Shown one piece after another: positions 1 through 11,153 of a stretch of 64,000 bases of DNA. This DNA is from Schizophyllum amplum (Eukaryota > Basidiomycota > Agaricomycetes > Agaricales > Schizophyllaceae), in the NCBI GenBank assembly GCA_007026445.1, contig VDMD01000104.1, forward strand, positions 1 to 64,000. The letters run 5' to 3'. How positions within the stretch are numbered: the stretch's first letter is position 1; each line of letters begins with the position of its first letter. The position numbers were made by a program, and so were the translations under genes. Below the pieces are notes generated by a model. It searched no databases. It was not told where the DNA came from and saw only the letters and a list, made by a program, of their open reading frames with translations.

Positions 1-1031
1 AATTCCTGCGGAGCGAGGAACTTAAGCGTCCCTCCGCTGAGGCTGAGATAGAAGCGGTTGAAGGACAAGGCGACCGTCGAAGGCCAAGGTGCACGGCGCT
101 TACTGGCGCTTAACAGCCATTGTTGCTCCCAGCGGTGGTTCTGGTGCGGATCACACCGACCTCGGACGGCGCGTTTCCTAAGTATACAGTAGGGCACGGC
201 GCCTGTTCACAGGAGCCCGTGATACCGCCTCGTGTCGATAGAGACGGTGAATCCCATGACGCACCGCCCTATAGCCGGGCTCGTGCCAGACGCCGCATCC
301 TCGAGTCGTTCCCAAGGTCGTGTCGGAGGTCGCGTCGCGCATTGCAGCTCACTCACGACGTCGGCGTGTGGTGGTATTTCCTGCGATGCATCAGCGGAAG
401 AGCATACGCAGGACGACCCTGCTCACCTTCGCATTCGTCGTATCGCCTCGCAAGGGGTCAGTTATCGTAATCGAACGCATGGCAGAGAAGACTGTCGGTA
501 AAGCCTGCTCCGCACCCTATAGACGTGCCGCGGATCATGAAGTCGCGTACACATCCATCCTCGTGCCTGTCATCAATAACTCTATAAGTCTACCAAAGAC
601 CGCCGGCGCTTATTTCGCTGCAGCTCACCTGGATCGACCTTGACCGCGATAGTCGACACGGCAGGTCTGCCCCGCGCGAGTACCCGCTGGTGTAAGTACT
701 GTAAGCAGTCCAAGCTCGCTGTGCTGTCGGTCACTGGCGCGGTCGACTGCAGGCGAGTCGAAACGGGACAGCAGGGAATAACCGAGAGATATGCATTGTA
801 AACCTAAGACAACTCGCGCTGACGGCCTATATTGCATCTCCGCGCACATGACGATGGTCACGGTTGGGAGCGAAAACATGGGCGTCCGACATTGTTCGTC
901 CAAAGACGAACGTCTGCAGGCTGTACGCGCTCTGACGGAGAGGCGTCGAACGCGGTAGTACCTTCAATAAGATGGTCAAGCTCTATACAAATCAACAGAG
1001 TTCCACTTACCTGGTCCTCGAAAGCCGAAGC
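1..1031. other. No supported gene
   Basis: Short open frames exist on both strands, but none shows a recognisable domain, a plausible splice pattern or similarity to other parts of the window. I see no repeat or RNA gene here. Confidence 0.5.
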
Positions 1032-2535
1032 TTAATAGTCGACATCGTCTGACATCGATAACGCCCCTTCGTCAGGGCCATCGAGAGAGTAATGCACCTT
1101 CACGTCCACCAGAGCTGCCACCGCACATCCGCTTTGCACACTCGGGGCCCTCCTAGACTCGACAAATCTGCGCGCGGCTGACCGGATGCGCTTCCATTCT
1201 ATGACAATGTCGAGCTCGAGCGACTTGAGCCGGGGCAGGAGCGGTGCACCGCCCGCTATCTGGTCGAGCACCCTCCTCATGAAGAGAGGCTCGAAGAGCT
1301 CCGAGTTTAGCGTGGCTCTGGCCGTGCCCCATGTCACAAGAAGGTACTCGACGAGGGGAAGAACGGCCAGGCAGGCGAGGACCGGTCCGGTCTCGTCAGC
1401 GCTTACCTCGCGCAGCTTCAGCGTGCGCAACGGGGGCGCGGGCTTGTGCGCGAGGAAGCCGAGAAAAGATCTGAACGGGTTGCCAACCCAGTACTCCTCG
1501 AGGATCTGCTCGAACATAATGGATTCGAGCTGGGGTGCGCGCAGGTAGGGGAGAAGCTGGTGGGTGTGGTGTTCGAGCTCCAGCGTGCGCAGCACAGGGA
1601 GCGTGACGCGATTCGGTGTGAAGTCCAGATCGGGCTGATGAGGCGCCCTGTCGAGATAGTCCATGACGGCGACACGGAGAAAGGTGAGGTTTGTGTACTG
1701 CGCGACGACGCTCAAGAACCATTCGGAGCGCACATTCAGGTCGACTTGAAGGATTAATCGAGTAAGCGATGGGAGGGGAGGCGGCCTGAGAGCATGCATG
1801 TACGATTCAATATCGTAGTTCGCGTGCAGAGTCAGGTCGTCCAGGGCGGTCGCGTTAGTGAGGAAGTCGAGCGCGCCGGGGCAATAGTCGGGCGCATCGG
1901 AAATGTAGCAGATAATGATGTGCGCACGGCGGAGAGCAGAGAATTCTGGGGCTGGAGCGGCGGCAAAGGCATCGCAAGTCGCGCGTAAATATACCGACTC
2001 CACGCGCTGGGAATGCGGACCCACTCGGCCCAGAAAACTTGCCAAGGAATCCCTGTCACGCCGCCAGCCACACCACTCCAGATGTAAAGGTAGAGCAGCG
2101 GAGTACGCTATATGATCAGCCACTGTGACAAGAAAGTCATCCGACTTGATGCAAGTCCATAGCTGTGCCGTACCATGCGCCGCGGCACGCCAGGCCATGC
2201 AGGGCGAATGAGCGGGCTATGCAGTCTGCCTCGTATCCTTTTGACGCGTCGCTGACGACATGTAGACAGATCTCCGATAGCAGTTCTGTGGGAAGGCGAC
2301 GGACGGGGCTTAGCAGGGATTGGCTGATTTCGTACTGGGACTCGATGTCGTCGGCCAGTGCGGACAAGCGCTGTCGTTCTGCCTCGATTCGGGCTGCTTT
2401 CCTGGACAGGTGATCCATGCTTGCCTTGATCCAAGCGGCTTGCATAGCAGACGGGATAAAACCAGCCCGAACGAGCTCGAGGTTGGCGAGTGACGAGGCT
2501 TCCTGGAGCAGACGCGCGCTATCGAACATGGACAT
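1032..2535 (-). pseudogene. F-box/LRR-like protein gene with a frameshift
   Basis: The N-terminal part (start codon at 2535) has a coiled-coil-like stretch followed by an F-box, LPTELLSEICLHVV, the substrate-adaptor domain that binds Skp1 in SCF ubiquitin ligases. The C-terminal part (ending at 1032) is a 380-residue leucine-rich region typical of Agaricomycete F-box proteins and opens with the usual AWRAAAHGTAQLWT block. The two parts are in different frames and overlap near 2190-2215. Leaving out one C of the CCC run near 2213 would join F-A-C-M-A-W-R in a single frame, and no GT-AG intron fits. It is therefore a recent pseudogene or a sequencing error. The substrate of such proteins is unknown. 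It sits alone at the left edge in the orientation of most F-box genes here. Confidence 0.7.
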
Positions 2536-3355
2536 AGTGTCGGGGTTGAGGACGAGGGTTCGTGAACTGAGGTGTGATCTTCAGCAAAAGGGAAGCAGCG
2601 TGCCGCGTAACAATCACCTTATATCGACTGCCACAAAAGAGCAGGGGGAAGTGCTGGCGGGGAGAGGCAAGGTGCACACGTGATCCCCACGTGTGGTTTG
2701 AGAATTTTCACCGACAACGCGAGTCGGCGACATGCCACTGTGTGACTGTCTGATTACACAACTCCTGGCGTACCTTCAGGTACCCATGTCTGAGTATAAG
2801 TATATGACGATCAAACTGCTATTATTCCATGGTATAGCATACACAAAGGCATATTTTTATCAGCGAGCCAACTTACAAAAATACATCACCCAGTGTTCCT
2901 GCGTCGCCCCATGTTCCTGCGTCCCTCCTGCCCGCTCCCACTCGTTCATTCACAAGGCGGCGGATCCGTCGTGCGGTGCTTGCACGTCTATTTCGATAAG
3001 AGCATTGCTCGATAATCGCTCAAGCCACCGACGAAGGATGTGGGACCCTACACCCCCCCTTCCCTCTGCCCGCCCGACACGCCTGGCCCCAACTCTCACC
3101 TTCCTCGCCTCGCCTCATGCTGCACGCCCTTCGCCCCATCATGCACGCCCCTCTCCATCACCCGTCGCGCCTCACGCCCCGCTCCCCGTCGCCCTTGCCC
3201 CTCTCCGTCGCCCTCGCCCCTCTCCGTCGCCCTCGCCACTCTCCGTCGCCCTCGGAGCTCCCCTCATAACGGTGTCAATCGTTCCTCGCGCCCCTCTCCA
3301 TTGCCCTCGTTCATATCCTCCTCCCCTCATGATGACGCCGTTTCCTCCTCATGAC
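2536..3355. other. Unassigned, low-complexity sequence
   Basis: The stretch turns C-rich after about 3040, with imperfect CGCCCCTCTCCGTCGCCCT repeats at 3180-3250. Open frames here reflect base composition; no domain is visible. Confidence 0.45.
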
Positions 3356-3357
3356 AA

Positions 3358-3470
3358 GGTCGACCGCTCATCATGTCGGCGTCGACCGCTCATCATGTCG
3401 GCGTCGACCGCTCATCATGTCGGCGTCGACTGCTCATCAGGACGGCGTCGACCATTCATCAGGACGTCGC
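3358..3470. repeat. Minisatellite, unit about 22 bp
   Basis: Four to five imperfect head-to-tail copies of GTCGACCGCTCATCATGTCGGC. The later copies drift to CATCAGGACG. Confidence 0.85.
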
Positions 3471-3483
3471 TTATCATGGCGCC

Positions 3484-3740
3484 GTCCAGCTCGAAGCCGG
3501 CGTTGTCGGGCTCAGAGCGGGCGTCGTCGAGCTCGAAGCGGACGGTGTGTAGCTCGAAGCAGACGTCGTCGAGCTCGAAGCAGACGTCGTCGTGCTCGAA
3601 TTGGGCGCCGTCGAGCTCGAAGCGGGCGGCGTCGTGCTCGAAGCGGGCGGCGTCGGCCTCGAAGGGGGCGGTGTCGAGCTCGAAGGGGGCGGCGTCGAGC
3701 TCGAACTGGACGGGGTCGAGCTCGAAGTGGGCAGTGTCGA
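3484..3740. repeat. Minisatellite, unit 21 bp
   Basis: About twelve imperfect copies of a unit like GTCGAGCTCGAAGCGGGCG. Because the unit is a multiple of three, several frames stay open. The minus frame reads as a seven-residue repeat around A-x-F-E-L-D, part of a 287-codon frame (4278 to 3415) that crosses several unrelated arrays. I treat it as non-coding. Confidence 0.9.
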
Positions 3741-3915
3741 ACTCGGTCTCTCGTACCAGCGTCGACCTTGGGCTCTCGTACCAGCGTCGAGCTCGGTCTC
3801 CCGTGCCAGCGTCCAGCTCGGTCACCCGTGCGAACGTCCAAATCGGTCGCCCGCGTACCAGCGTAGCGGTCAATCGCCCGTGCCAGCGCAGCGGTCGATC
3901 GCTCGTGCGAACGCG
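3740..3915. repeat. Minisatellite with GTACCAGCGTCGAGCTCGGT-type units
   Basis: Six to seven degenerate copies of roughly 20-30 bp, mixing CTCGTACCAGCG and CCCGTGCCAGCG variants. It continues directly from the preceding array. Confidence 0.75.
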
Positions 3916-4011
3916 TAGCATGGGGGGCCAGGGGAGCTCGTTGCATGGGGGGCCCAGGCGAGCGGGAGCTCGTAGCATGGAGGAGAAGGGAATCATGGCT
4001 CTTGGGCGCGG

Positions 4012-4118
4012 AGATTGGATCGCCTCGAGGACGCGCGGCTCTGCCTGGATCGCCTCGAGGAGTCGCGGCTCTGTCTGAATCGCCTCGAGGACACGCGGCT
4101 CCGCTTGAATCGCCACTC
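4012..4118. repeat. Minisatellite, unit about 30 bp
   Basis: Four copies built on ATCGCCTCGAGGACGCGCGG followed by CTCTGCCTG or CTCCGCTTGA. Confidence 0.85.
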
Positions 4119-4189
4119 GGACAGCGAGAAACTGTATCGCATGTTTAGATGGTGACAGAGGGATAGATCGAGAAGACGCACATATAGCA

Positions 4190-4268
4190 TGCCGCCTATC
4201 TGTCCCCACGGACATCCCGCCTATCCGTCCCCACGGACATCTCGCCAATCTGTCCCCACGGGCACCTC
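4190..4268. repeat. Three-copy repeat, CTATCTGTCCCCACGGACAT unit
   Basis: Three 26-28-bp copies. The core GTCCCCACGGAC is itself nearly palindromic. Confidence 0.8.
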
Positions 4269-4394
4269 GCCTTCGCATAACGACCGATGAGGTTCGTGAA
4301 GTCGTATCTCCTCAGTATACGCGTAGGCGTATCTTCCTAGCATACGCGTCAGTATACGCATCAGGGAGCGATATGGCACATAACGCACCTCAGC

Positions 4395-4575
4395 TGACTG
4401 CAGTTCATTCAACTCCGCCATCCGCAGTTCATTCGATTCCGCCATCCGCAATTCGTCCAACTCGTCGACACGCCGAACTCCGTCGACACGCCAAACGTCG
4501 TCGACACACCGCCAAACTTCGTCGACACACCGCCAAACGTCGTCGACACACCGCCAAACTTCGTCGACCAATACC
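4395..4575. repeat. Two adjoining minisatellites (18-21 bp)
   Basis: Three copies of a CCGCCATCCGCAGTTCATTC-like unit (about 4400-4460) run into four or more copies of GTCGACACACCGCCAAACTT (about 4480-4575). Confidence 0.8.
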
Positions 4576-4607
4576 ACAAACCTCGTCGATGGTTCTGTCC
4601 AGCAATG

Positions 4608-4735
4608 CAATCACCCAACGCGCGTCCTCTCCCAACGCGTCGTCCTGCTCGTCCTCTCCCGACGCGCGTCCTCTCCCGACGCGTCGTCCTGCCCGTCCTC
4701 TCCCAGCGTGCCCGTCCTCTCCCAGCGCGTACGGC
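4608..4735. repeat. Minisatellite of CGTCCTCTCCCAACGCG units
   Basis: Six to seven copies of about 17-20 bp alternating CCCAACGCG, CCCGACGCG and CCCAGCGTG. Confidence 0.8.
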
Positions 4736-4737
4736 CC

Positions 4738-4912
4738 GGATCCGACGCGCGTTCAGCCTCGATCCGACGCGCGTTCAGCCTCGATCCGATGCGCGTTCAG
4801 CCTCGATCCGATGCGCGTTCAGCCTCTCCCGACGCGCGTTCAGCCTCGATCCAGCGCGTTCAGCCTCGATCCAACGCGCGTTCAGCCTCGATCCAACGCG
4901 CGTTGAGCTTCC
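4738..4912. repeat. Minisatellite of GCGTTCAGCCTCGATCCGAC units
   Basis: About eight copies of 20-22 bp with few differences, the most homogeneous array of the cluster. Confidence 0.9.
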
Positions 4913-4954
4913 GTCGAGCAGGGGAGGACCAGTTCAGTAGTCCAGCACGCGCGT

Positions 4955-5032
4955 CGAGCTGACTGGCCCGTCTCCGCGACTCCATGATCGAGCTGGCCCG
5001 TCTCCGCGACTCCATGATCGACGTGCCAGCGA
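4955..5032. repeat. Two-and-a-half-copy 29-bp direct repeat
   Basis: Two nearly identical copies of CTGGCCCGTCTCCGCGACTC plus CATGATCGA, preceded by a partial copy. Confidence 0.8.
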
Positions 5033-5159
5033 GTGCGCCACAGACGTCGAAGGTAGAGCTGGATGAGACCGTACACAACGAAGGATAAGACGAGGTGTTG
5101 AGGGCGTGGATGTCGGCGTGTCGACCTGGGCGGCCGTAGGCTCGTGATGATGGGTGAGA

Positions 5160-6870
5160 GACGGCGACGTTAACAGCGAAGGCAGCGGTAGCTGGGCTTG
5201 CAGAAGGGCCGGAATCTTGCTATGGACGCGGACTGATCGACAACATAGCACGCCAGCAGGAGCTGCACGGGCGACGGTTGGGATGCGAGCGTCCTGTATT
5301 CGATCGCATGACCGCGTACAGGAGAGACATGGGCTTTTGTGCGACTCCATGAAGCATGCCGGGGAGCTGCAAATTACGATTAAGAGGTGAGGCAGGCGAT
5401 GGGTTTGGAGACGCACGCATGCAGGACCCATTCGAGCGTTTCCTTGATGACGACGGCGAGAACGATGGGGTCGGTGTCGAAGGGAGGCAGCCATATGTAT
5501 ACTTGCTGAGGGATCAAGGTCTTGCTGTGGATGGGATATTACCGGTACCGCACGCCAGCGAGACTTGCATCGACGGTGGCGGGGGAAAGGGTCTTGAGGA
5601 CCATTGTCCGCGCGAGCGAAAAAAAAAGGCGAAGGACATCGCGACCTTATCTGGGGTCCCCAAGAGCCGACGAAAGCCTTCATAGAGTGATTAGAGAGGG
5701 AGAAAGGCGGAGGATATGGGGACGCACGCATACACCGCGCCCGCTGGCGTAAAGAAACCACTCGCGCTCCCAGACCATGAGGTTGAATCGGCCCAGTCTC
5801 GCAGAGAAGTGTGGCAGGGTCATCCTCACTCGTAATGTAGGCGTTCGGGGTCGCGGCATTGAGGAGAGGGCGTGTGGAGGGAACGCCGGCGACGAAGGAC
5901 GGTCGTCGAGAAGCTCATATGAATGGTTGTTGACGCATCCAGGATGTTGACTCATATGGGCAGACGTCAGGCTTCTGGTCTACAGACATGAAAGCACACA
6001 ACGCACCTCTTGCCGAGCTCGTCCTGCGCGCCCTCCGGTTATCCGAACGCCGGTCGCTGAGGCGGACTCGTAGCATGCGCACGTCCTGCAGGCTTGAATC
6101 GTCTACGCCATCTCTGGCCCGCATGTCCCGGGCAAGGGCATCGTGTCCTCTGGGTAGGAGATCGAGCGTTGGTCAACGCGTTTGAAGCCATCGTGGTTGG
6201 GGTTCCAGGACATCGAGGAACGGTTGCGACGTTGCCAGTAGAGGGCGCGTCGTGCGCATCACCGTCGTTCCCGAGGTCTTGCATGGAATGACAGCGACCG
6301 TGCGAAGCGCATCCAAAGAAGCAGCATCATGGAGAGACGCAAGAGAACAACGACAAGTCCAAATGGAGTAATTGCCTGAACCAAATGGAACCAAACAATG
6401 CGCACGCTTTCAAGTCCTTGAAATGACATACGCGTCCATCTCGGCTGTCTAATGTGACTTTCTGTGTATTTCTTAGTTATTGATTTGCTGCTATCCACAA
6501 TAATAATCCACTGCTTACGAGACCTGCGTGCATCGCTATCCCCGTCGTCGCACACAATGACTACCCCAGCACGGACTAGATCCGTCCTCGTCCATCGCTG
6601 GCGCGAAAGAGAAAAGACACCAGAAGCATAAAAAAGACACTTGCAAGCCAGTATACAGTATCGAGCGAAATCCGGACCTACAGATCCAGTATCTCGTCCA
6701 CTTTGGTTTGCTCGAGCGACTCTCCTTCCCTCTACGCCGCGCGCCGTCCTCCTCGAGCAGATCATATCAGCCAGTCAGCCACGCTGGGCTGCGCGCGCGC
6801 TGTCCGGGAGTTTCTCAGGGGCGAGATACACCTCGAGCGAACGCGAATTGGCATGGAAGTAGGAATTGGC
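5160..6870 (-). pseudogene. Decayed copy of the F-box/DAQDEQ duplication module
   Basis: Read on the minus strand this stretch matches, piece by piece and in the same order, the segment at about 26.9-28.5 kb. A remnant of the DAQDEQ-family gene (about 5160-5760, including an intron that starts GTGCGTCC) is followed by the hydrophobic stretch VWFHLVQAITPFGLVVVLLR (about 6260-6420). The 3' end of an F-box gene (about 6675-6870) closes the block. Frames are broken throughout, so no product is expected. It is the oldest-looking of three copies in the window. Confidence 0.6.
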
Positions 6871-7065
6871 TGTGATGCTTCAGAGTTTCATTGGCGCAGG
6901 TTTGTTGCGACGCGGTCACGAGGGAAATGTGATTTGGGATCTCGACAGGCGCGTCGGACGTCAGTACGCCGTAAGCCCTGTGGTAAGCACGCTTTCCTAG
7001 CATGATAAGAGGAGAGCAATCAATGTTTGTATAATGGGGCAGTATTGGACATGTATGTGGGTCGT

Positions 7066-7162
7066 AACAGAGGAAGGGATAGAACAGAGGAAGGGATAGA
7101 ACAGAGGAAGGGATGGAGCAGAGGAAGGATGGAGCAGACGTGGAAGGATGGAGCAGAGGGAG
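7066..7162. repeat. Purine-rich minisatellite
   Basis: Five to six copies of a GAACAGAGGAAGGGAT-like 17-19-bp unit immediately downstream of the stop codon of the gene ending at 7212. Confidence 0.85.
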
Positions 7163-7211
7163 AGAGATACTGTAAACGTAGATCAAAGAGTTGAATGAAG
7201 GGTGGCGCCGT

Positions 7212-8835
7212 TCAGCGACTCCGCGGTCGCTCGCGGCGGCTGCGAGAAGCATGACGGTGCCCGCGGTGATGGCTTCGGGAGTTCTCGTGTTGCCGACTGT
7301 GCGAGTGTTGCCGACCGTTCGAGCTCTCATATCCACGACTGTGCGAGCTCTCGTAGCCACGATTGCACGAGCTCTCGTAGCCGCGATCGCGCGACCTGTC
7401 GTGGTGGCGACTGCGCGAGCTCTCGTGAGGGCGACTGCGCGAGCTATCGTGATGGCGAGCGCGCGACCTGTCGTGGTGGCGACTGCGAGATCCCTCGCGG
7501 CGTCGTCCGTGATCACCGTCACTCGAGCTCGAGTCTCGAGACCTGCTCCTCCTATGATAATGGTCACGATCCCTCGACTGGTGTTGGTCGTCGCGGTGCC
7601 GATGGTGGTGGCGACTCGAGTGAGACTCCACGTCCTTGTCAATGACATACACGACGGGCTGCTGCTTGGGAAGATTGGTGGTGTTCACCCGCAGGGTCTG
7701 TGCGCGCTCCCGCGGAGGTTTGCCCAGCCCGAACAAGGCCTTCACGCGCTCGGCGAGCGGCTTCTTGTCGCTCGAAGCGAGCGGTTTCTTGTCGCTCGAA
7801 GCGAGCGGTTTCTTGTCGCTCAAAGCGAGCGGTTTCTTGTCGCCCAATGTCTTGGGCTGAGCAGGATACTACAATAGGATCATCGATCAGTTCAAATACT
7901 CAATGACTACAAAGTGAAGGAGAAGGACTCGAAGGAGATTTAGTACTCACATACATGATCTGCGGCGCACGGTGCATGCCCTCGCGCGCAGGTTTGTACC
8001 ACGATGTGCCCGAGACTAGCTGAGGGGCATCGACGAGCTGAGGGGTCGACCGAGACGCGAAGTTCAACTTGTGCGGCGTCGACCGAGACGCGAAGTTGTG
8101 CGGCGTCGAGCGAGACGCGAAGTTGTTACGAGTCTTTTCCAGCGACCGCGCTCCAGACGGCCGAACAGCAGCGCCAGACGCCCGAACAGCAGCGCCAGAC
8201 GGCCGAACAGCAGCGCCAGACGGCCGAACAGCAGCGCCAGACGGCCGAACAGCAGCGTCAGACGGCCGAACAGCAGCGGGTACGACCGGGGAGTACGCAG
8301 GAGCCGGGGGCGCAGCGTAATACACCGGGGCTGGAGGATGCGGCACCCTCAGCCGAGACTGGGAGCGCGAGGCCATCGCCGGTCTGTTCTGACGCGGCGG
8401 CGGCGCGCTCGAAGGACGCACGGGGTCGTCGTAGACCGCTGCCGCCGCCTCATGCGCTCCGCCTCCGTGCACAGCCGGGGCGCGTTGTGCGGTATAGGCG
8501 CGCTGGCCAGCTTGTGGCACGCGCTGGCCATTTTGTGGCGCACGCGCATCCGGTATGAAGACGACGGGCGTGGGCGCCGTGTAGCTCCTCTTCGGTGGCA
8601 CGCGGCTCGGGCGCGTCTCCATGACCTCTGTCATGCTTCGGTGCATGACCTCGGTCATGCTCCGGTGCTGCGTCCACGCGTCCGCGTCGACGAGGGCGGA
8701 CCCGGGAGCACGCGGGACGGGCGCGAAGGGGTTGGCGGGGGAGTGAAGCGCGTTGTCGGACGCCCAGCGCCCGATGCTTTGCTGCTTGAGCTTGTAGCGG
8801 AGGAGGGCCTGCGGGTCGTAGTCGTACTCGGTCAT
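7212..8835 (-). CDS. Two-exon gene, SxPDL/basic-tail family (copy with AAVRPSG repeats)
   Basis: Exons 8835-7951 and 7868-7212 with an 82-nt GTGAGT...TAG intron in phase 0 give about 513 residues. I chose the ATG at 8835 because the N-terminus MTEYDYDPQALLRYKLKQ is conserved in the paralogue starting at 21525. Exon 1 is disordered and carries about six AAVRPSG repeats (18-21-bp DNA units, about 8155-8280). It ends in a block with NFASRSTP, an S-x-P-x-L box and HRAPQ. Exon 2 opens with a DKKPLASS repeat, then ERVKALFGLGK, then a long RS/RH/SHS-rich tail reminiscent of splicing-factor RS domains. No enzyme domain is visible. It shares the intron position and the basic R-V-x-x-x-F motif with six other genes in the window. 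Function unknown. Confidence 0.75.
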
Positions 8836-8944
8836 TGTGGCAATGTCGGGGGTCGTGTGGGAGCGTCGGGGGTCGTGTGGGAGCGTCGGGGGTCGGGCGG
8901 GAGCGTCGGGGTCGGGCGGGAGCAGGGACGGGTGCGAAGTAAAG

Positions 8945-9125
8945 AGCGAGTTGTAGTCGACTGGCGAGAACGTCGGGAAGACTGGCGAGGATGCCTGGAA
9001 GACTGCCGAGATCGCCGTGAGGACTGGCGAGAATGCCGTGAGGACTGGCGAGAATGCCGCGAAGACTGCCGAGGATGCCGTGAAGACTGCCGAGGATGGC
9101 GGGAAGGCTGCCGAGGATGGCGGGA
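8945..9125. repeat. 21-bp tandem repeat in the 5' leader
   Basis: About eight copies of a GACTGGCGAGAATGCCGTGAG-like unit (first 20 bases GACTGGCGAGAATGCCGTGA). They lie between the presumed TATA box at 9181-9190 and the start codon at 8835, so they would be transcribed but not translated. The paralogous leader (about 21640-21800) has a more diverged version. Confidence 0.8.
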
Positions 9126-9180
9126 GGAAAGGAGAGGGTGGGGAAAGGAGCCAAAGAACATTGAACACCGTCAGGGGGCT

Positions 9181-9190
9181 GCCTTTTATA
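9181..9190 (-). promoter_or_regulatory. TATA box of the gene starting at 8835
   Basis: TATAAAAGGC on the minus strand, about 345 bp upstream of the start codon. The paralogous upstream region (about 21865) has the degenerate form TACAAAAGG. Confidence 0.5.
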
Positions 9191-9719
9191 GCCACGCTCT
9201 TTGGCCTTTGGGTTTGACATGGAACGTCATCGATCACGGGCCCAAACTTTGTTGTTGCCTCTTTCGGTCACAATGACCAGTCACAGCGTGAGTATGTCTG
9301 TCCTGCAGCATTACAGCAGGTGGCTCGATGCATGAGATACTGATGCATGACGGACATACTTTGGACGAATCGGATGATAGCGGGAAGGCGATCAGGTCTT
9401 TATGTCTGCATTTTTGATCCAGGTCAGCGTCGGGGGCGAGCGCCAATGTGGAGAACTTGCCGTCCTTTTCCGTAGGACAATGGGCGGTCGTCGAGGGTGC
9501 CTTCTGGACCGAAAGATCGGGATCGCTGAATCTTCCGTAACTGAATGAATATATCTGCCGCGTCGCGCGTTACTGGCACCCCTTATACTCTCTTTTTTCG
9601 ATGAACGCGACGCGTCCCAGTCCTCCGACAAAGCAAGACTATAGGAAGTTTTAGTCAGCAACGAGCCCAGATAATCAGCATATGGCTGAGGCTGACCTGT
9701 CACCCCATCTCGGCAATCA

Positions 9720-10060
9720 AGCAGCTGTTGACCCGCCCTCAAGTCGATCGAATCGTCGTCCAAGTCGTCTCCGCGTGCCGCAAAGCCTCGACCGAAACGC
9801 CATGGGACCACCATCAGCGAAGACCGGGACCGCAACATGACGCGGAGGTCCCGCGCCGACTTGTCCGGCGTGCTCAGGCAGTTCTACCTACCGTAGCGCA
9901 AGCTCAGCGTCATGAGTGAAGGCCATATGGGCTGGCGGCGATCTGAGCAGGTCATCCGGGCAAGGACGGCGCAGGTCATCGGGCGCCTGTATCACGTATC
10001 TGAAAGAATGAGCGTCGTCAGTTCGGCCGAATCGCTTGAGGCAAGAGAACATACTGCTTG
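9720..10060 (-). pseudogene. Truncated F-box gene 3' end
   Basis: The minus-strand sequence is clearly similar to the last 330 bp of the intact F-box gene ending at 22373 (for example MLRSRSS and the acidic end around DDLDDDSIDL). The frame is broken and everything upstream of about 10060 is missing. With the upstream gene at 7212-8835 it shows that 7.2-10.1 kb and 20.1-22.7 kb are direct duplicates. Confidence 0.7.
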
Positions 10061-10892
10061 TGACCGGTGGCGCAATATGACCTGCTTAGGGTACAAGGAG
10101 CGTCTTGAGCGCAGGCACACCGAACACGAGAACGTCGAGCATCGCGAGAGCGCCAAGCGTGACGACGTCTAGCGCGAGCTCCTCGCACGTAAAAAGGCTG
10201 CAGCCCACGTTTCCCGAGCGCCATGCCGAGAGCGCGCGGAGAACGTGAAGGTGATAGGCGTGAGGGTGATAAGTATTACACACTTCGTTCGCACAAGTAC
10301 GAATAGATACAGTGGGTATCTGTATAGCATGGTCAGTGTGTAGTGAGAGGTAAGGAGATGAGGACGCACATGTAGCATGCCGCGAGGGATACACTTGTCG
10401 GAACCCACGAGCGAACCATCGTCGAGAGCCCCACAGCCCGTCCTCCAGAAACACCGCAGCCCGTCTTCAATCGCTCGAGGGGGGGGATACAGATAGCGCG
10501 CTAGTATTGGCGGAGGGGACGTTGAAAGTCATTAAGCAGGGAGGGATGCTGAGCCTTTATCCTCGCTCGCGTCAGATACGAGCTTCAAGCATAACGAAGC
10601 GTTCAGCGCACCTCGTTGATTATGAGCTCCTCCCAGTGTCCTGCTGAACGCCGTCCTACTAGCGAGCTCGTGACGTGCACGGTGCGAGGCGTAGGTCGTC
10701 CTGCATGGTGCAGAGAGATCGAACGTCCGTACAACGAGCTGGTGGTAGTTACGCGACTTCGAAGGAGGAGGAGGCAGGAGCCTGCAGTCTTGACATGAAG
10801 GCGTGTATAGTGCACTTCAACATCGAGGAGAGATTATCGATCAAGAACAGGAGTAGGCTCGTTCCCATCCGGCTACACCACGTGACTCGTTC
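10061..10892. other. Unassigned; possible DAQDEQ-family remnant
   Basis: On the minus strand an intron-like GTGCGTCCTC...ATACAG (about 10325-10370) resembles the first intron of the DAQDEQ family. It is followed by a short hydrophobic frame ending LAMLDVLVFGVPALKTLL. The rest shows nothing recognisable. Confidence 0.3.
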
Positions 10893-10912
10893 CTCGCAAG
10901 AGGCGTAGCCGG

Positions 10913-11153
10913 CTGGGCCCACTCGGCCGGATTTTGGCGGAAAGGTGCTTTGACCGGCTCTCCTGCCTTTCTTGGCGAAACATGAGGCTCGGACTTCGTC
11001 GTGGGGGCTCGTTTTTCTTCAAAAAATCGTCTCGAGGTCGGTATATGAGAACTGAAAATCTCAGCGAGAGCTTTCGAACGTATATACGAAGTTTGGGGAC
11101 GATTTTCGGCCCGAAAGTCAACTTGGCGCGCGTCGACAGCGGCGCTTCCCACG
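10913..11153 (+). repeat. Left 241-bp inverted repeat
   Basis: It matches the reverse complement of 19184-19424 at all but about five positions (near 10917, 10998, 11035 and 11083-11084). It contains TTCGGCCCGAAAGTCAACTT near its inner end. Confidence 0.9.

Larger units (their letters stand above)
7212..10060 (-). repeat. Direct segmental duplication, copy 1
   Basis: The gene at 7212-8835, its upstream spacer (including the CCTCTTTCGGTCACAATG-like stretch near 9260) and the F-box 3' end correspond in order and orientation to 20081-22715. The duplicate is diverged, with repeats expanded differently. Confidence 0.75.

Noticed and set aside
3415..4278. 287-codon minus-strand frame with A-x-F-E-L-D repeats
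   Set aside because: It is produced by 21-bp tandem DNA repeats that keep several frames open at once and by neighbouring unrelated arrays; no conserved ends.
3358..4912. Regular direct repeats resembling a CRISPR array
   Set aside because: Units are head to tail without unique spacers, and the DNA is eukaryotic.
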